Of a stretch of DNA of 31,773 nucleotides, positions 1-6,958 are shown piece after piece. The position numbers were made by a program, and so were the translations under genes. Source of the stretch: Thiobacter sp964445085 (GTDB lineage: Bacteria; Pseudomonadota; Gammaproteobacteria; Burkholderiales; Thiobacteraceae). How positions within the stretch are numbered: position 1 is the stretch's first letter; every line of letters begins with the position of its first letter. The stretch lies in NCBI GenBank assembly GCA_964445085.1, contig CAYUJV010000023.1, positions 1-31,773 of the forward strand, in the 5' to 3' direction. The notes under the pieces were generated by a model that was given only the letters and a program-made list of their open reading frames with translations, made no database searches and was not told the DNA's origin.

Positions 1-1
1 C

Positions 2-544
2 ACTCTGCCCGAGGCGGCGCCTGCCGCCATGCCCCACGCCGTCATGGCGGCCAGGAGCGACGGCGTTGCGCCGTCCGCCGCGGCCCCGGCGCCGACCGTC
101 GCCGTCGAATCCCGCGTCGGCAGCCAGGGCTGGGGCGCGGAACTGGGACAGAAAGTGGTGTGGCTTGCCAATCAGCAGCAGCAAGTCGCGCACATCAACG
201 TGACGCCGCCGCAGCTGGGTCCGATCGAGATTCGCCTAAACTTGGCCCACGACCAGGCCAGTGCCACCTTCGTTTCGCCCCACGCGGCGGTTCGCGACGC
301 GATCGAGGCAGCCTTGCCCCGCCTGCGCGAGATGCTGGCGGAGAGCGGCCTGACCCTGGGCAATGTGGATGTTTCCGCCCATTCCTTCGGCCATGCGCGC
401 CAGGATCAGGCGCGCGGCGAGCCCACCGGACGCGGTTTCGTGCCCGAAGCGGCGTCGGCGGTCGGCGGCCTGAGCGGCGCAGTCTTGGGTCCCGTGGCTG
501 CGAGCCTGCGCGGCGGCGAGGGGCTGGTCGATATCTTTGCCTGA
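2..544 (+). CDS. fliK: Flagellar hook-length control protein FliK, C-terminal part
   Basis: The frame is open from the left edge, so the gene starts outside the window and only about 180 C-terminal residues are present. They match the conserved FliK C-terminal domain (Flg_hook): a segment reading ELGQKVVWLANQQ is followed by INVTPPQLGPIEIRLNL and then by a helix with PRLREMLAESGLTLGNVDV. In the family this domain interacts with the export-gate protein FlhB and switches export from rod/hook subunits to filament subunits once the hook reaches its length. The final 40 residues are Gly/Ala rich and unconserved, as usual. A strong intrinsic terminator follows 28 bases after the stop, so fliK probably ends an upstream transcript and fliL begins a new one. 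The identification is firm; the N-terminal ruler region cannot be judged. Confidence 0.9.
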   Translation, partial: TLPEAAPAAMPHAVMAARSDGVAPSAAAPAPTVAVESRVGSQGWGAELGQKVVWLANQQQQVAHINVTPPQLGPIEIRLNLAHDQASATFVSPHAAVRDAIEAALPRLREMLAESGLTLGNVDVSAHSFGHARQDQARGEPTGRGFVPEAASAVGGLSGAVLGPVAASLRGGEGLVDIFA

Positions 545-571
545 ACCTTGGCGCCTGGGTGAATCGAGCAA

Positions 572-597
572 GGGCGGACCTGGGTCCGCCCTTTTTT
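572..597 (+). terminator. Rho-independent terminator after fliK
   Basis: GGGCGGACC (572-580) pairs perfectly with GGTCCGCCC (583-591) and is followed at once by six T residues (592-597). It lies 28 bases after the fliK stop and well before fliL, separating the two transcripts. Confidence 0.9.
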
Positions 598-603
598 GTC
601 CCG

Positions 604-677
604 GTGACAAAACCCTGTGACAAAGCCCCGTCACAAAGCTTAGTCTCCACCTTGGCTTCCGCCGCCTTACTGACAAA
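604..677 (+). repeat. Four TGACAAA-like words upstream of fliL
   Basis: The gene-free stretch between the fliK terminator and the fliL promoter holds GTGACAAA at 604-611 and 618-625, GTCACAAA at 630-637 and CTGACAAA at 670-677. The first three start 14 and 12 bases apart. They lie 27 to 100 bases upstream of the likely -35 hexamer at 704. Position and repetition suggest a regulator-binding array for the fliL operon, but I do not recognise the binding protein. Nothing else is seen in 598-703. Confidence 0.4.
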
Positions 678-703
678 TCGCCTAAGGTGCATGCGCAAAC
701 TAC

Positions 704-732
704 TTGATCTGCCGTGTATTTGAGGTTATAAA
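704..732 (+). promoter_or_regulatory. Candidate sigma-70 promoter of the fliLMNOPQR operon
   Basis: TTGATC (704-709) and TATAAA (727-732) are separated by exactly 17 bases. Transcription would start near 739, giving a leader of about 34 bases before the fliL ATG at 773. It stands out as an AT-rich patch in a GC-rich region. Flagellar class II operons in many proteobacteria use sigma-54 or a master activator instead, so the assignment is provisional. Confidence 0.5.
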
Positions 733-772
733 GCCATCGAAGGCCGCAGCGCGGCACGTTCAAGGGAAGTCC

Positions 773-1288
773 ATGGCGCAAGCGAAGAACGCCCCACCCC
801 CCGCGGAGGCCCCGGAAGAGGCGCCGAAGCCCAAGAAAAAAGGCAAGCTGCTCATCATTCTCCTCGCGCTCGTCCTGCTGGGGGGCGGCGGTGGCGCGGC
901 GTGGTGGTTTCTGGCGGGGTCGAAGGCCGGCACCGGCCAGGCGCACAAGAAGGAAGAGGCGGAGAAGCCGCCGGTCTTCACCCGTCTCGATCAGTTCACC
1001 GTCAACCTGCAGCGCGGCGCCGACGGCGAGGACCACTACCTGCAGGTGGACGTGGATCTGCAGGTGGCGGACGACAAGGTGACGGAGCAGATCAAGCTGC
1101 GCATGCCACAGATCCGCAATGCCCTTTTGTTGCTCATGTCGAGCAAGACCGCGGAAGAACTGGGGCCGGTCGAAGGCAAGCAGAGACTGGCCGCGGACAT
1201 CGTGACCCAGGTCAACAAGATCCTCGGCGTGAAGGACCCGAAGCAGGGTGTGCTCGGCGTCTATTTCAGTGCGTTCGTGATCCAGTAG
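773..1288 (+). CDS. fliL: Flagellar basal body-associated protein FliL
   Basis: This 171-residue protein is a single-pass inner-membrane protein that surrounds the stator units and supports torque under load. It has a Pro/Lys-rich cytoplasmic N-terminus ending in PKPKKKGK, one membrane segment (about residues 24-44, LLIILLALVLLGGGGGAAWWFL), and a periplasmic FliL domain with the conserved TRLDQFTVNLQ start and an EGKQRLAADI helix. The ATG at 773 is chosen over an upstream in-frame start at 704 because AAGGGA lies at 762-767 and because the upstream option would overlap the promoter. It is the first gene of the fliLMNOPQR operon, 9 bases ahead of fliM. Length and domain order are typical. Confidence 0.92.
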   Translation: MAQAKNAPPPAEAPEEAPKPKKKGKLLIILLALVLLGGGGGAAWWFLAGSKAGTGQAHKKEEAEKPPVFTRLDQFTVNLQRGADGEDHYLQVDVDLQVADDKVTEQIKLRMPQIRNALLLLMSSKTAEELGPVEGKQRLAADIVTQVNKILGVKDPKQGVLGVYFSAFVIQ

Positions 1289-1297
1289 GCAAACGCC

Positions 1298-2272
1298 ATG
1301 GCTGACGAAATTCTCTCCCAGGACGAAGTCGATGCGCTGCTGAAGGGCGTCCTCGGCGACACCGAGGAAGAGACCGCCGGTCAGGAAGAGGGCGGCGTTC
1401 GCAGCTACGACATCGGCAAGCAGGAGCGCATCGTCCGCGGGCGCATGCCGACGCTCGAGATCATCAACGAGCGCTTCGCGCGCATGCTGCGCATCGGGCT
1501 GTTCAACTTCATGCGGCGCAGCGCCGAAATCTCCGTCAGCCCGGTCAAGGTGCTCAAGTACAGCGAGTTCGTGCGCAACCTCGTGGTGCCGACCAACCTC
1601 AACCTGGTGCGGTTCAAGCCGCTGCGCGGCACCGGCCTTTTCATTTTCGATCCCAATCTCGTGTTCCTGGTCGTCGACAACCTGTTCGGCGGCGACGGGC
1701 GTTTTCACATGCGGGTGGAAGGGCGCGACTTCACGCCGACCGAGCAGCGCGTCATCCAGCGCATGCTCGGCGTTGCCCTCGAGGAGTACAAGAAGTCCTG
1801 GGATCCGATCTACAACATCGAGTTCGAATACATCCGCTCCGAGATGAATCCCCAGTTCGCCAACGTCGCGACGCCGAGCGAGGTGGTGGTGGTGACCACC
1901 TTCAACATCGAGCTGGGCGAGGGCGGCGGCGACTTCCACATCTGCACCCCCTACGCCATGATCGAACCGATTCGTGATATTCTGACCAGCACCATGCAGG
2001 GCGAGCGCCTGGAAGTGGACGAGCGCTGGCTGCGCCTGATGGGCCAGCAGGTGCAGCAGGCCGAAGTGGAGCTGGTGGCGAACCTGGGCACGACTTCGGT
2101 GACCTTGCGCGACATCATGAACCTCAAGGCGGGCGACGTTCTTTCCCTCGACGTGCCGGAGGCGCTGCTGGCCGAAGTCGACGGAGTCCCCGTGCTGGAG
2201 TGCCAGTATGGCGTGCACAACGGCCAGTACGCGATCAAGGTGAAGCGCGTGGTCGGCGGCACGGAAAGCTGA
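1298..2272 (+). CDS. fliM: Flagellar motor switch protein FliM
   Basis: The 324-residue protein has the full FliM architecture. The N-terminal LSQDEVDALL motif (about residues 6-15) is the phospho-CheY docking peptide. A central CheC-like domain begins around YDIGKQERIVRGRMPTLE. The C-terminal SpoA/FliN-like domain ends in GQYAIKVKRVV. FliM joins FliG and FliN in the cytoplasmic C-ring that sets rotation direction and takes part in export. It starts 9 bases after fliL with a weak ribosome-binding site, suggesting translational coupling, and fliN follows after 19 bases. No anomalies are seen. Confidence 0.96.
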   Translation: MADEILSQDEVDALLKGVLGDTEEETAGQEEGGVRSYDIGKQERIVRGRMPTLEIINERFARMLRIGLFNFMRRSAEISVSPVKVLKYSEFVRNLVVPTNLNLVRFKPLRGTGLFIFDPNLVFLVVDNLFGGDGRFHMRVEGRDFTPTEQRVIQRMLGVALEEYKKSWDPIYNIEFEYIRSEMNPQFANVATPSEVVVVTTFNIELGEGGGDFHICTPYAMIEPIRDILTSTMQGERLEVDERWLRLMGQQVQQAEVELVANLGTTSVTLRDIMNLKAGDVLSLDVPEALLAEVDGVPVLECQYGVHNGQYAIKVKRVVGGTES

Positions 2273-2291
2273 GCTTTCCAAGGAGACGGCA

Positions 2292-2762
2292 ATGGCGGAA
2301 GACGAGGCGAAGGAACAGATCACGGCGGACGACTGGGCGGCCGCCCTGGCCGAGCAGGAAACCACCGACGCCGGCGGCGGCGATGACTGGGCGGCCGCCC
2401 TGGCGGAGCAGGCCAAGTCCGAGGCCGCAGCGCCGGCGGCAAAGCCCGCGCAGATGCCGGTGTTCGAAAGCGGCGGCGCCATGGCCGGCCAGCCGGCCGC
2501 GAACAATCTCGACATGATCCTCGACATCCCGGTGAACCTCACGGTGGAGCTGGGGCGCACCAAGATCGCCATCCGCAACCTGCTGCAGCTCGCGCAGGGT
2601 TCCGTGGTGGAACTCGACGGCCTTGCCGGCGAACCGATGGACGTGCTGGTCAATGGCTGCCTGATCGCCCAGGGCGAGGTGGTGGTCGTGAACGACAAAT
2701 TCGGCATCCGCCTGACCGACATCATTACCCCCGCCGAGCGCATCCGCAAACTGCAACGATGA
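2292..2762 (+). CDS. fliN: Flagellar motor switch protein FliN
   Basis: The protein has 156 residues, somewhat longer than the roughly 137 of enterobacterial FliN. The C-terminal SpoA domain (about residues 75-150) is typical, with LDIPVNLTVELGRTKI, ELDGLAGEPMDVLVNGCLIA and GEVVVVNDKFGIRLTDI. It forms the base of the C-ring and helps bring the FliH-FliI export ATPase to the motor. The N-terminus is odd: the segment DDWAAALAEQ occurs twice, at residues 13-22 and 31-40. E. coli FliN has one related segment near its N-terminus. A strong AAGGAG site lies before the ATG. The stop overlaps the fliO start in an ATGA arrangement. Confidence 0.95.
   Translation: MAEDEAKEQITADDWAAALAEQETTDAGGGDDWAAALAEQAKSEAAAPAAKPAQMPVFESGGAMAGQPAANNLDMILDIPVNLTVELGRTKIAIRNLLQLAQGSVVELDGLAGEPMDVLVNGCLIAQGEVVVVNDKFGIRLTDIITPAERIRKLQR
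2328..2412 (+). repeat. Internal tandem duplication in the fliN 5' region
   Basis: Two 31-base segments, 2328-2358 and 2382-2412, differ at only a few positions and lie 54 bases (18 codons) apart. Each encodes DDWAAALAEQ. The reading frame is kept, and the spacer between the copies encodes a diverged ETTDAGGG stretch. Confidence 0.85.
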
Positions 2763-3202
2763 AACTCCGTTTTCGCCTCGCGTGGCTGGCGCTGTTGCTG
2801 GTTCCATTGGCTGCGCCGGCGGCGGAGGCGCAAGGCACGGCGCCGGGTGCCGTGCCCGCAGCCGTCTCCTTCGGCGGCATGTTCCAGATGCTGGCGGCGC
2901 TGCTGGTCGTGCTCGCCGCCATCGTCGGCACGGGATGGCTGCTGAAGCGCTTCGGTCCGACGCAGCTGGGCCCCGGCGGCGCGATGAAAGTGCTGGGCGG
3001 TGTCGCCGTCGGCCCGCGCGAGCGCCTGGTGCTGGTCGAGGTGGGCGATACCTGGCTCATCGTCGGCGTCGCCCAGGGCCAGGTCACCGCGGTTCACACC
3101 ATGGCCCGCCCGGCGGGCGGCGTGCCACAGCCCCTCGCCGCAAGTTCCGGCTCGCCCTTTGCCGAGCGTCTCAAGCAGATGCTCGGACCCAGGCAGGGCT
3201 GA
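2759..3202 (+). CDS. fliO: Flagellar biosynthetic protein FliO
   Basis: The 147-residue protein has a cleavable-looking N-terminal signal (hydrophobic LAWLALLLVPLAAPAAEA, about residues 7-24), a short linker, a membrane segment (about 41-62, FQMLAALLVVLAAIVGTGWLL) and a cytoplasmic FliO domain with MKVLGGVAVGPRERLVLVEVGDTWLIVGVA. FliO is a scaffold needed for efficient assembly of the FliP ring in the export gate. Its ATG overlaps the fliN stop by four bases and fliP follows after 9 bases. Sequence conservation is low in this family, so the call rests on architecture, the VLVEV...WLIVGV core and position in the operon. Confidence 0.9.
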   Translation: MKLRFRLAWLALLLVPLAAPAAEAQGTAPGAVPAAVSFGGMFQMLAALLVVLAAIVGTGWLLKRFGPTQLGPGGAMKVLGGVAVGPRERLVLVEVGDTWLIVGVAQGQVTAVHTMARPAGGVPQPLAASSGSPFAERLKQMLGPRQG

Positions 3203-3211
3203 CTGTTCCCC

Positions 3212-3973
3212 ATGTTGCGCCTGATGCAAAACCTGCCCCGCCTGTTGGCGTACGCAGCCGTGCTGCTCGTGCTGGCGCCCGACACGCTCGCCCAGACCGG
3301 CCTGCCGGCCTTCACGAGCACGCCGGCCCCAGGCGGGGGGCAGACCTACACCCTCAGCCTGCAGACGCTGATCCTGATCTCGGCGCTGACCTTCATTCCC
3401 ATCCTGCTGCTGATGACGACCTCCTTCCTGCGCATCGTCATCGTGCTGTCGCTGCTGCGGCAGGCCATCGGCACGGTGCAGTCGCCGCCGAACCAGGTCA
3501 TTGTCGGCATCGCCCTGTTCCTGACCTTTTTCATCATGTCGCCGGTGCTGGACAAGATGTATGTCGAGGCCTACCAGCCCTACAGCGAAAACAAGCTGTC
3601 GTTCGAGCAGGCACTGGACAAGGGCTCGCAGCCGCTGAAGCAGTTCATGCTGGCGCAGGTGCGGCAGGAGGACCTCGCGCTGTTCGCGAAGCTGGGCAAG
3701 GTGGGGCCGATGCAGGGGCCGGAGGCGGTGCCGATGAAGATCCTGATTCCGGCGTTCGTGACCAGTGAGCTGAAGACGGCGTTCCAGATCGGCTTTCTGG
3801 TGTTCATTCCCTTCCTGATCATCGACATGGTGGTGGCGAGCGTGCTGATGTCGATGGGCATGATGATGCTGTCGCCGGTGCTGATATCGCTGCCGTTCAA
3901 GCTCATGCTGTTCGTGCTGGTGGACGGCTGGGGGCTGTTGCTGGCGTCCCTGGTGAGGAGCTTCAATCCATGA
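3212..3973 (+). CDS. fliP: Flagellar export gate protein FliP
   Basis: The 253-residue integral membrane protein forms the FliP5-FliQ4-FliR1 export gate. Residues 1-27 form a Sec signal peptide ending at TLAQT. Next comes the first membrane helix region, with TLILISALTFIPILLLMTTS and RIVIVLSLLRQAIGTVQSPPNQV, then a periplasmic loop, then the conserved ILIPAFVTSELKTAFQIGF and the final helices with MVVASVLMSMGMMMLSPV and SLPFKLMLFVLVDGW. These are hallmark FliP motifs. The stop overlaps the fliQ start (ATGA), consistent with coupled translation of gate subunits. Confidence 0.97.
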   Translation: MLRLMQNLPRLLAYAAVLLVLAPDTLAQTGLPAFTSTPAPGGGQTYTLSLQTLILISALTFIPILLLMTTSFLRIVIVLSLLRQAIGTVQSPPNQVIVGIALFLTFFIMSPVLDKMYVEAYQPYSENKLSFEQALDKGSQPLKQFMLAQVRQEDLALFAKLGKVGPMQGPEAVPMKILIPAFVTSELKTAFQIGFLVFIPFLIIDMVVASVLMSMGMMMLSPVLISLPFKLMLFVLVDGWGLLLASLVRSFNP

Positions 3974-4242
3974 TGACCGCGGACACCGTCATCTCCATCG
4001 GCCAGCAGGCGCTGGAGATCACCATTCTCGTTTCGGCGCCGCTGCTGCTGGCGGCGCTCGCCACCGGCCTGCTCGTCAGCATCTTCCAGGCGGCCACCTC
4101 GATCAACGAGATGACGCTTTCCTTCATCCCCAAGCTGCTGGTGATGTTCGTGGTGATGATTCTCGCCGGGCCGTGGATGATCAGCACCATGACCGACTAC
4201 ATGTCCCGGCTGTTCGCCAGCATCCCGGACATCATCCGGTGA
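3970..4242 (+). CDS. fliQ: Flagellar export gate protein FliQ
   Basis: The 90-residue protein has two membrane helices: about 15-38 (ALEITILVSAPLLLAALATGLLVS) and 53-76 (IPKLLVMFVVMILAGPWMI). The family signature FQAATSINEMTLSFIPK lies between them. FliQ wraps around the FliP/FliR core of the export gate. Two consecutive ATG codons at 3970 and 3973 could each start it; the first overlaps the fliP stop. A small perfect hairpin follows before fliR. Confidence 0.96.
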   Translation: MMTADTVISIGQQALEITILVSAPLLLAALATGLLVSIFQAATSINEMTLSFIPKLLVMFVVMILAGPWMISTMTDYMSRLFASIPDIIR

Positions 4243-4244
4243 AC

Positions 4245-4264
4245 CCGGCGCGCTGACGCGCCGG
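4245..4264 (+). other. GC hairpin between fliQ and fliR
   Basis: CCGGCGCG (4245-4252) and CGCGCCGG (4257-4264) form a perfect 8-bp stem around the loop CTGA. There is no T-tract, so it is unlikely to be a full terminator. It lies 16 bases before the fliR ATG, where it could protect a processed RNA end or lower fliR translation. Confidence 0.55.
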
Positions 4265-4280
4265 CAACGAAGCGTTTCCG

Positions 4281-5072
4281 ATGATCAGCATCACCAGCGC
4301 CCAGCTCGACGCCTGGATCGCCACCCTCATCTGGCCCTTCCTGCGCATTTCCGCGCTGATGATTTCCGAGCCCGTCCTCGGCAACCGCGCGATCCCGATT
4401 CGCGTGCGCATCGGTTTTTCGTTCATGCTCGCCGTGCTCGTGGCGTCGACCCTGCCGGCGCCGCCGGCGGTGGAGCTGGCCTCGGCGATGGGCCTGCTGG
4501 TGGCCGCGCAGCAGATCATCATCGGGCTGGCGATGGGGTTTGCCATGCGCATCGTGATGGCGGCGATCGAGATGGCCGGCTCCCTGGCCGGGCTGACCAT
4601 GGGGCTGGGCTTCGCGACCTTTTATGACCCGCAGAATTCGGCCCAGGTGCCGGTGGTGGGGCAGTTCATGGGCCTGCTCGCACTGCTCATGTTCTTCGCC
4701 ATCAATGGCCACCTGATGGTGGTCTCGGCGCTGGTGGAGAGCTTCCGGGTGTTGCCGATCGCGGCGCAGCCGCTCGCCGCCGGCGGATTTCAGGTACTGG
4801 CGCTGGCCGGCGGCCAGGTGTTCGTGATCGGGCTGCTGCTGTCGCTGCCGGTGATGGCCGCATTGCTGATGGTGAACGTGGCGATGGGCGTGATGTCCCG
4901 CGCCGCGCCCCAGCTCAACCTGTTCGCGGTCGGCTTTCCGCTGACCCTCGCCGCGGGCTTCGCGGTCCTGCTGATGGCGCTGCCCTACCTGGCGCCCCAC
5001 TTCACGCGGCTGTACGAAGAGGGCATTGCCACTGCCCTAAAGATTCTGGGCCTGCTGGCCGGGACGCCGTAG
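4281..5072 (+). CDS. fliR: Flagellar export gate protein FliR
   Basis: The 263-residue polytopic protein is the single-copy FliR subunit of the export gate. Visible hallmarks are WPFLRISALMISEPVLGNRAIP near the N-terminus, RVRIGFSFMLAVLVA, GLAMGFAMRIVMAAIEMAG, QNSAQVPVVGQFMGLLALLMFFAINGHL and VNVAMGVMSRAAPQLNLFAVGFP. These cover five to six membrane helices. FliR caps the FliP-FliQ assembly and contacts FlhB. It is the last gene of the operon here; flhB is not next to it. Its ribosome-binding site is weak and lies just after a small hairpin. The stop is 9 bases before an IS5-type miniature element. Confidence 0.96.
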   Translation: MISITSAQLDAWIATLIWPFLRISALMISEPVLGNRAIPIRVRIGFSFMLAVLVASTLPAPPAVELASAMGLLVAAQQIIIGLAMGFAMRIVMAAIEMAGSLAGLTMGLGFATFYDPQNSAQVPVVGQFMGLLALLMFFAINGHLMVVSALVESFRVLPIAAQPLAAGGFQVLALAGGQVFVIGLLLSLPVMAALLMVNVAMGVMSRAAPQLNLFAVGFPLTLAAGFAVLLMALPYLAPHFTRLYEEGIATALKILGLLAGTP

Positions 5073-5081
5073 CCGGCACCC

Positions 5082-5211
5082 CTAGGAAACCTCTGCAAAA
5101 GTACTGCGCAGCCCGTCTGGCCGCCTGCGATGCTCGCTGTACTCCCTTGTACAGGTGCGCTTCTCGGCGGCCAGCCGGGCTTGCTCGCTACCTTTTGCAG
5201 AGGTTCCCTAG
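5082..5211. mobile_element. IS5-type miniature inverted-repeat element with CTAG duplication
   Basis: A non-coding element of about 122 bp (5086-5207) is flanked on both sides by CTAG (5082-5085 and 5208-5211). Its ends are near-perfect inverted repeats: GAAACCTCTGCAAAAG on the left, and GGAACCTCTGCAAAAG when the right end is read in reverse. The inside is also an imperfect palindrome: GCCCGTCTGGCCGCC near 5111 faces GGCGGCCAGCCGGGC near 5167, and TGTAC/GTACA closes the tip around 5139-5153. A 4-bp YTAR duplication is the known signature of the IS5 subgroup. No transposase is encoded, so it would have to be mobilised in trans. As RNA it folds into one long hairpin that could terminate both fliR and the Nudix gene. 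Confidence 0.75.
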
Positions 5212-5750
5212 TGCTTGGGCGGCGGGGCGATGTCGCCGAAATGGAAGCCAAACCCGCCCCGCTTGCGGTCCTGGAAGTAGGCGCGCAGGGTCGCCTCCAC
5301 CGTGCGGAACGCGAGCTGCTCCCAGGGAATGTCCTTCTCCTCGAACAGCGCGACCTCCAGGCTTTCCATTCCCGGCCCGAAATCCAGGTCCAGCAGCTTC
5401 GCCCGGAACATCAGGTACACCTGGTTGATGTGCGGCAGGTTGTAGAGGGTGTACAGCGCAGCGATTTCCACGCGCGCGTTGGCTTCCTCCAGCGTCTCGC
5501 GCGCCGCACCCTGGGCGGTGGTCTCGCCGTTTTCCATGAAGCCCGCCGGCAGCGTCCACAGCCCGTGCTTGGGCTCGATCGCGCGGCGGCACAGCAGCAC
5601 CCTGTCCTCCCACTCGGGAATGGTGCCGACGATCATCTTCGGGTTCTGGTAATGCACGGTGCCGCAGGCGGGGCAGACGTGGCGCGGGTGGGTGTCGCCG
5701 GCGGGGACGGTGACGATCAGCTTGGCCCCGCAATGACTGCAGAAATTCAT
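5208..5750 (-). CDS. Nudix hydrolase with N-terminal zinc ribbon
   Basis: The 180-residue protein begins with a zinc ribbon (CSHCG at about 4-8 and CPACG at 26-30), followed by a Nudix fold. The Nudix box starts at GFMENGE and continues to RETLEEANA. It keeps the metal-binding RExxEE glutamates but has Asn where the consensus has Gly. Nudix enzymes hydrolyse nucleoside diphosphates linked to another group; relatives with a zinc ribbon include NADH pyrophosphatases and ADP-ribose pyrophosphatases, but the substrate cannot be read from sequence. It is transcribed away from the moxR-like gene. Its TAG stop is read from the right-hand CTAG copy flanking the miniature element, so the insertion fell exactly at the end of this gene. 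Confidence 0.88.
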   Translation of the reverse strand: MNFCSHCGAKLIVTVPAGDTHPRHVCPACGTVHYQNPKMIVGTIPEWEDRVLLCRRAIEPKHGLWTLPAGFMENGETTAQGAARETLEEANARVEIAALYTLYNLPHINQVYLMFRAKLLDLDFGPGMESLEVALFEEKDIPWEQLAFRTVEATLRAYFQDRKRGGFGFHFGDIAPPPKH

Positions 5751-5904
5751 GACGAAGAAATCGGAAAGGTTTGGTCCAAGGTAGCAAAATTCTATGACGC
5801 CGGGTAGGGGCTTTGCTGAATGGACCGCCGAATGCAGTTAGAATTCCATATTGTGCGCAAGGGGCCGCAAGCTCCGCGCAAGATGAGGATTTCCTGGAGA
5901 AGTA
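5751..5904. promoter_or_regulatory. Divergent intergenic region, Nudix / moxR-like
   Basis: These 154 bases separate two divergently transcribed genes. A TAGAAT hexamer on the plus strand (5839-5844) and another on the minus strand (5789-5794) are plausible -10 elements for moxR and the Nudix gene. Neither has a convincing -35 at the right distance. GGAGA at 5896-5900 is the ribosome-binding site for the AAA+ gene. Confidence 0.35.
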
Positions 5905-6954
5905 ATGCGTCCGTCACACATCGCCGCCATTCTGGACAAAGAGTTCAACGCGACCCTCAGCGGTCAGCACACGCCCGTGATGCTGTGGGGCCCGCCCGGC
6001 GTCGGCAAGTCGCAGATCATCGCCCAGATCGCGCACACCCATGGCGTGCCCCTGATCGACATCCGCCTGTCGCAGATGGAACCCACCGACCTGCGCGGCA
6101 TCCCCTTCCGCAAGGAGGACTACGTGGAGTGGGCCATCCCGGCCATGCTGCCGGACGCCCAGCGCCACGGCCCGGCCGGGATTCTGTTTCTGGACGAGAT
6201 CACCTCGGCGCCGCCCACGGTGTCCACCGCCGCCTACCAGCTGATTCTCGACCGTCGCCTGGGCGAGTATTTCATTCCGGAAGGCTGGGCCATCTTCGCC
6301 GCCGGCAACCGCCAGGGTGACCGTGGCGTGACCTACACCATGCCGGCGCCGCTGGCCAACCGCTTCACCCATTACGAGATGGAGGCGCATCTCGACGACT
6401 GGGTCGCCTGGGCCCACGGCAACGACATCGACGAGCGCATCATCGGCTTCCTGCGCTTCCGCCCGGACCTGCTGTTCCGCTTCGATCCGGCGCACAATCC
6501 GATCGCGTTTCCGTCGCCGCGCTCCTGGGAGTTCGCCCACCGGGCGGTGAAGAAATTCGCCGAGATGCCCGAGCTCCTGCGCGACACCCTCGAGGCCTGC
6601 GTCGGCCCCGCCGCCGGGGTGGAGGCCAAGGCCTTCATCGACAGCATGGACCAGCTGCCGGACATCGATGCCATCGTCAACGGCGCGGACAGCCATGTGC
6701 CCAACGGCATCGACCTGCAGTACGGCGTGGCTGCCGCCCTCGTGCGGCGCGCCGTGCTGGCCAAGGGCACGCCGGACGGCAACAGGATTCTCGGCAACGT
6801 GCTCAAGTATGCCCGCCGTTTCCCCCAGCGCGAGATGGGCGTGATGCTGGTGACCGACCTCCACCGCGCCATCGGCAAGCCGCTGTTCGCCGTGCCGGAA
6901 TTCGCCGAGTGGGCCAACAGCATCACCGACCTCATGCTGTACGACATGAAGTAG
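5905..6954 (+). CDS. MoxR-type AAA+ ATPase
   Basis: The 349-residue AAA+ protein has Walker A GPPGVGKS (about residues 29-36), Walker B ILFLDEIT (about 93-100), a sensor-1 asparagine in FAAGNRQ (about 131-137) and an arginine-bearing PLANRFTHYEM segment. MoxR-family ATPases act as chaperones for the maturation or metal loading of protein complexes and are usually encoded beside a VWA-domain partner, as here. The downstream metallopeptidase-like/VWA gene starts four bases after this stop, so the two are almost certainly one operon and one functional unit. The start is supported by GGAGA five bases ahead. The cellular target is unknown. Confidence 0.88.
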   Translation: MRPSHIAAILDKEFNATLSGQHTPVMLWGPPGVGKSQIIAQIAHTHGVPLIDIRLSQMEPTDLRGIPFRKEDYVEWAIPAMLPDAQRHGPAGILFLDEITSAPPTVSTAAYQLILDRRLGEYFIPEGWAIFAAGNRQGDRGVTYTMPAPLANRFTHYEMEAHLDDWVAWAHGNDIDERIIGFLRFRPDLLFRFDPAHNPIAFPSPRSWEFAHRAVKKFAEMPELLRDTLEACVGPAAGVEAKAFIDSMDQLPDIDAIVNGADSHVPNGIDLQYGVAAALVRRAVLAKGTPDGNRILGNVLKYARRFPQREMGVMLVTDLHRAIGKPLFAVPEFAEWANSITDLMLYDMK

Positions 6955-6958
6955 GTCC

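Noticed and set aside
236..3229. 997-residue open frame on the minus strand across fliK-fliO
   Set aside because: It runs antisense to five well-identified flagellar genes and a promoter region. It is His/Arg/Leu-rich low-complexity sequence, as expected for a frame opposite GC-rich coding DNA.
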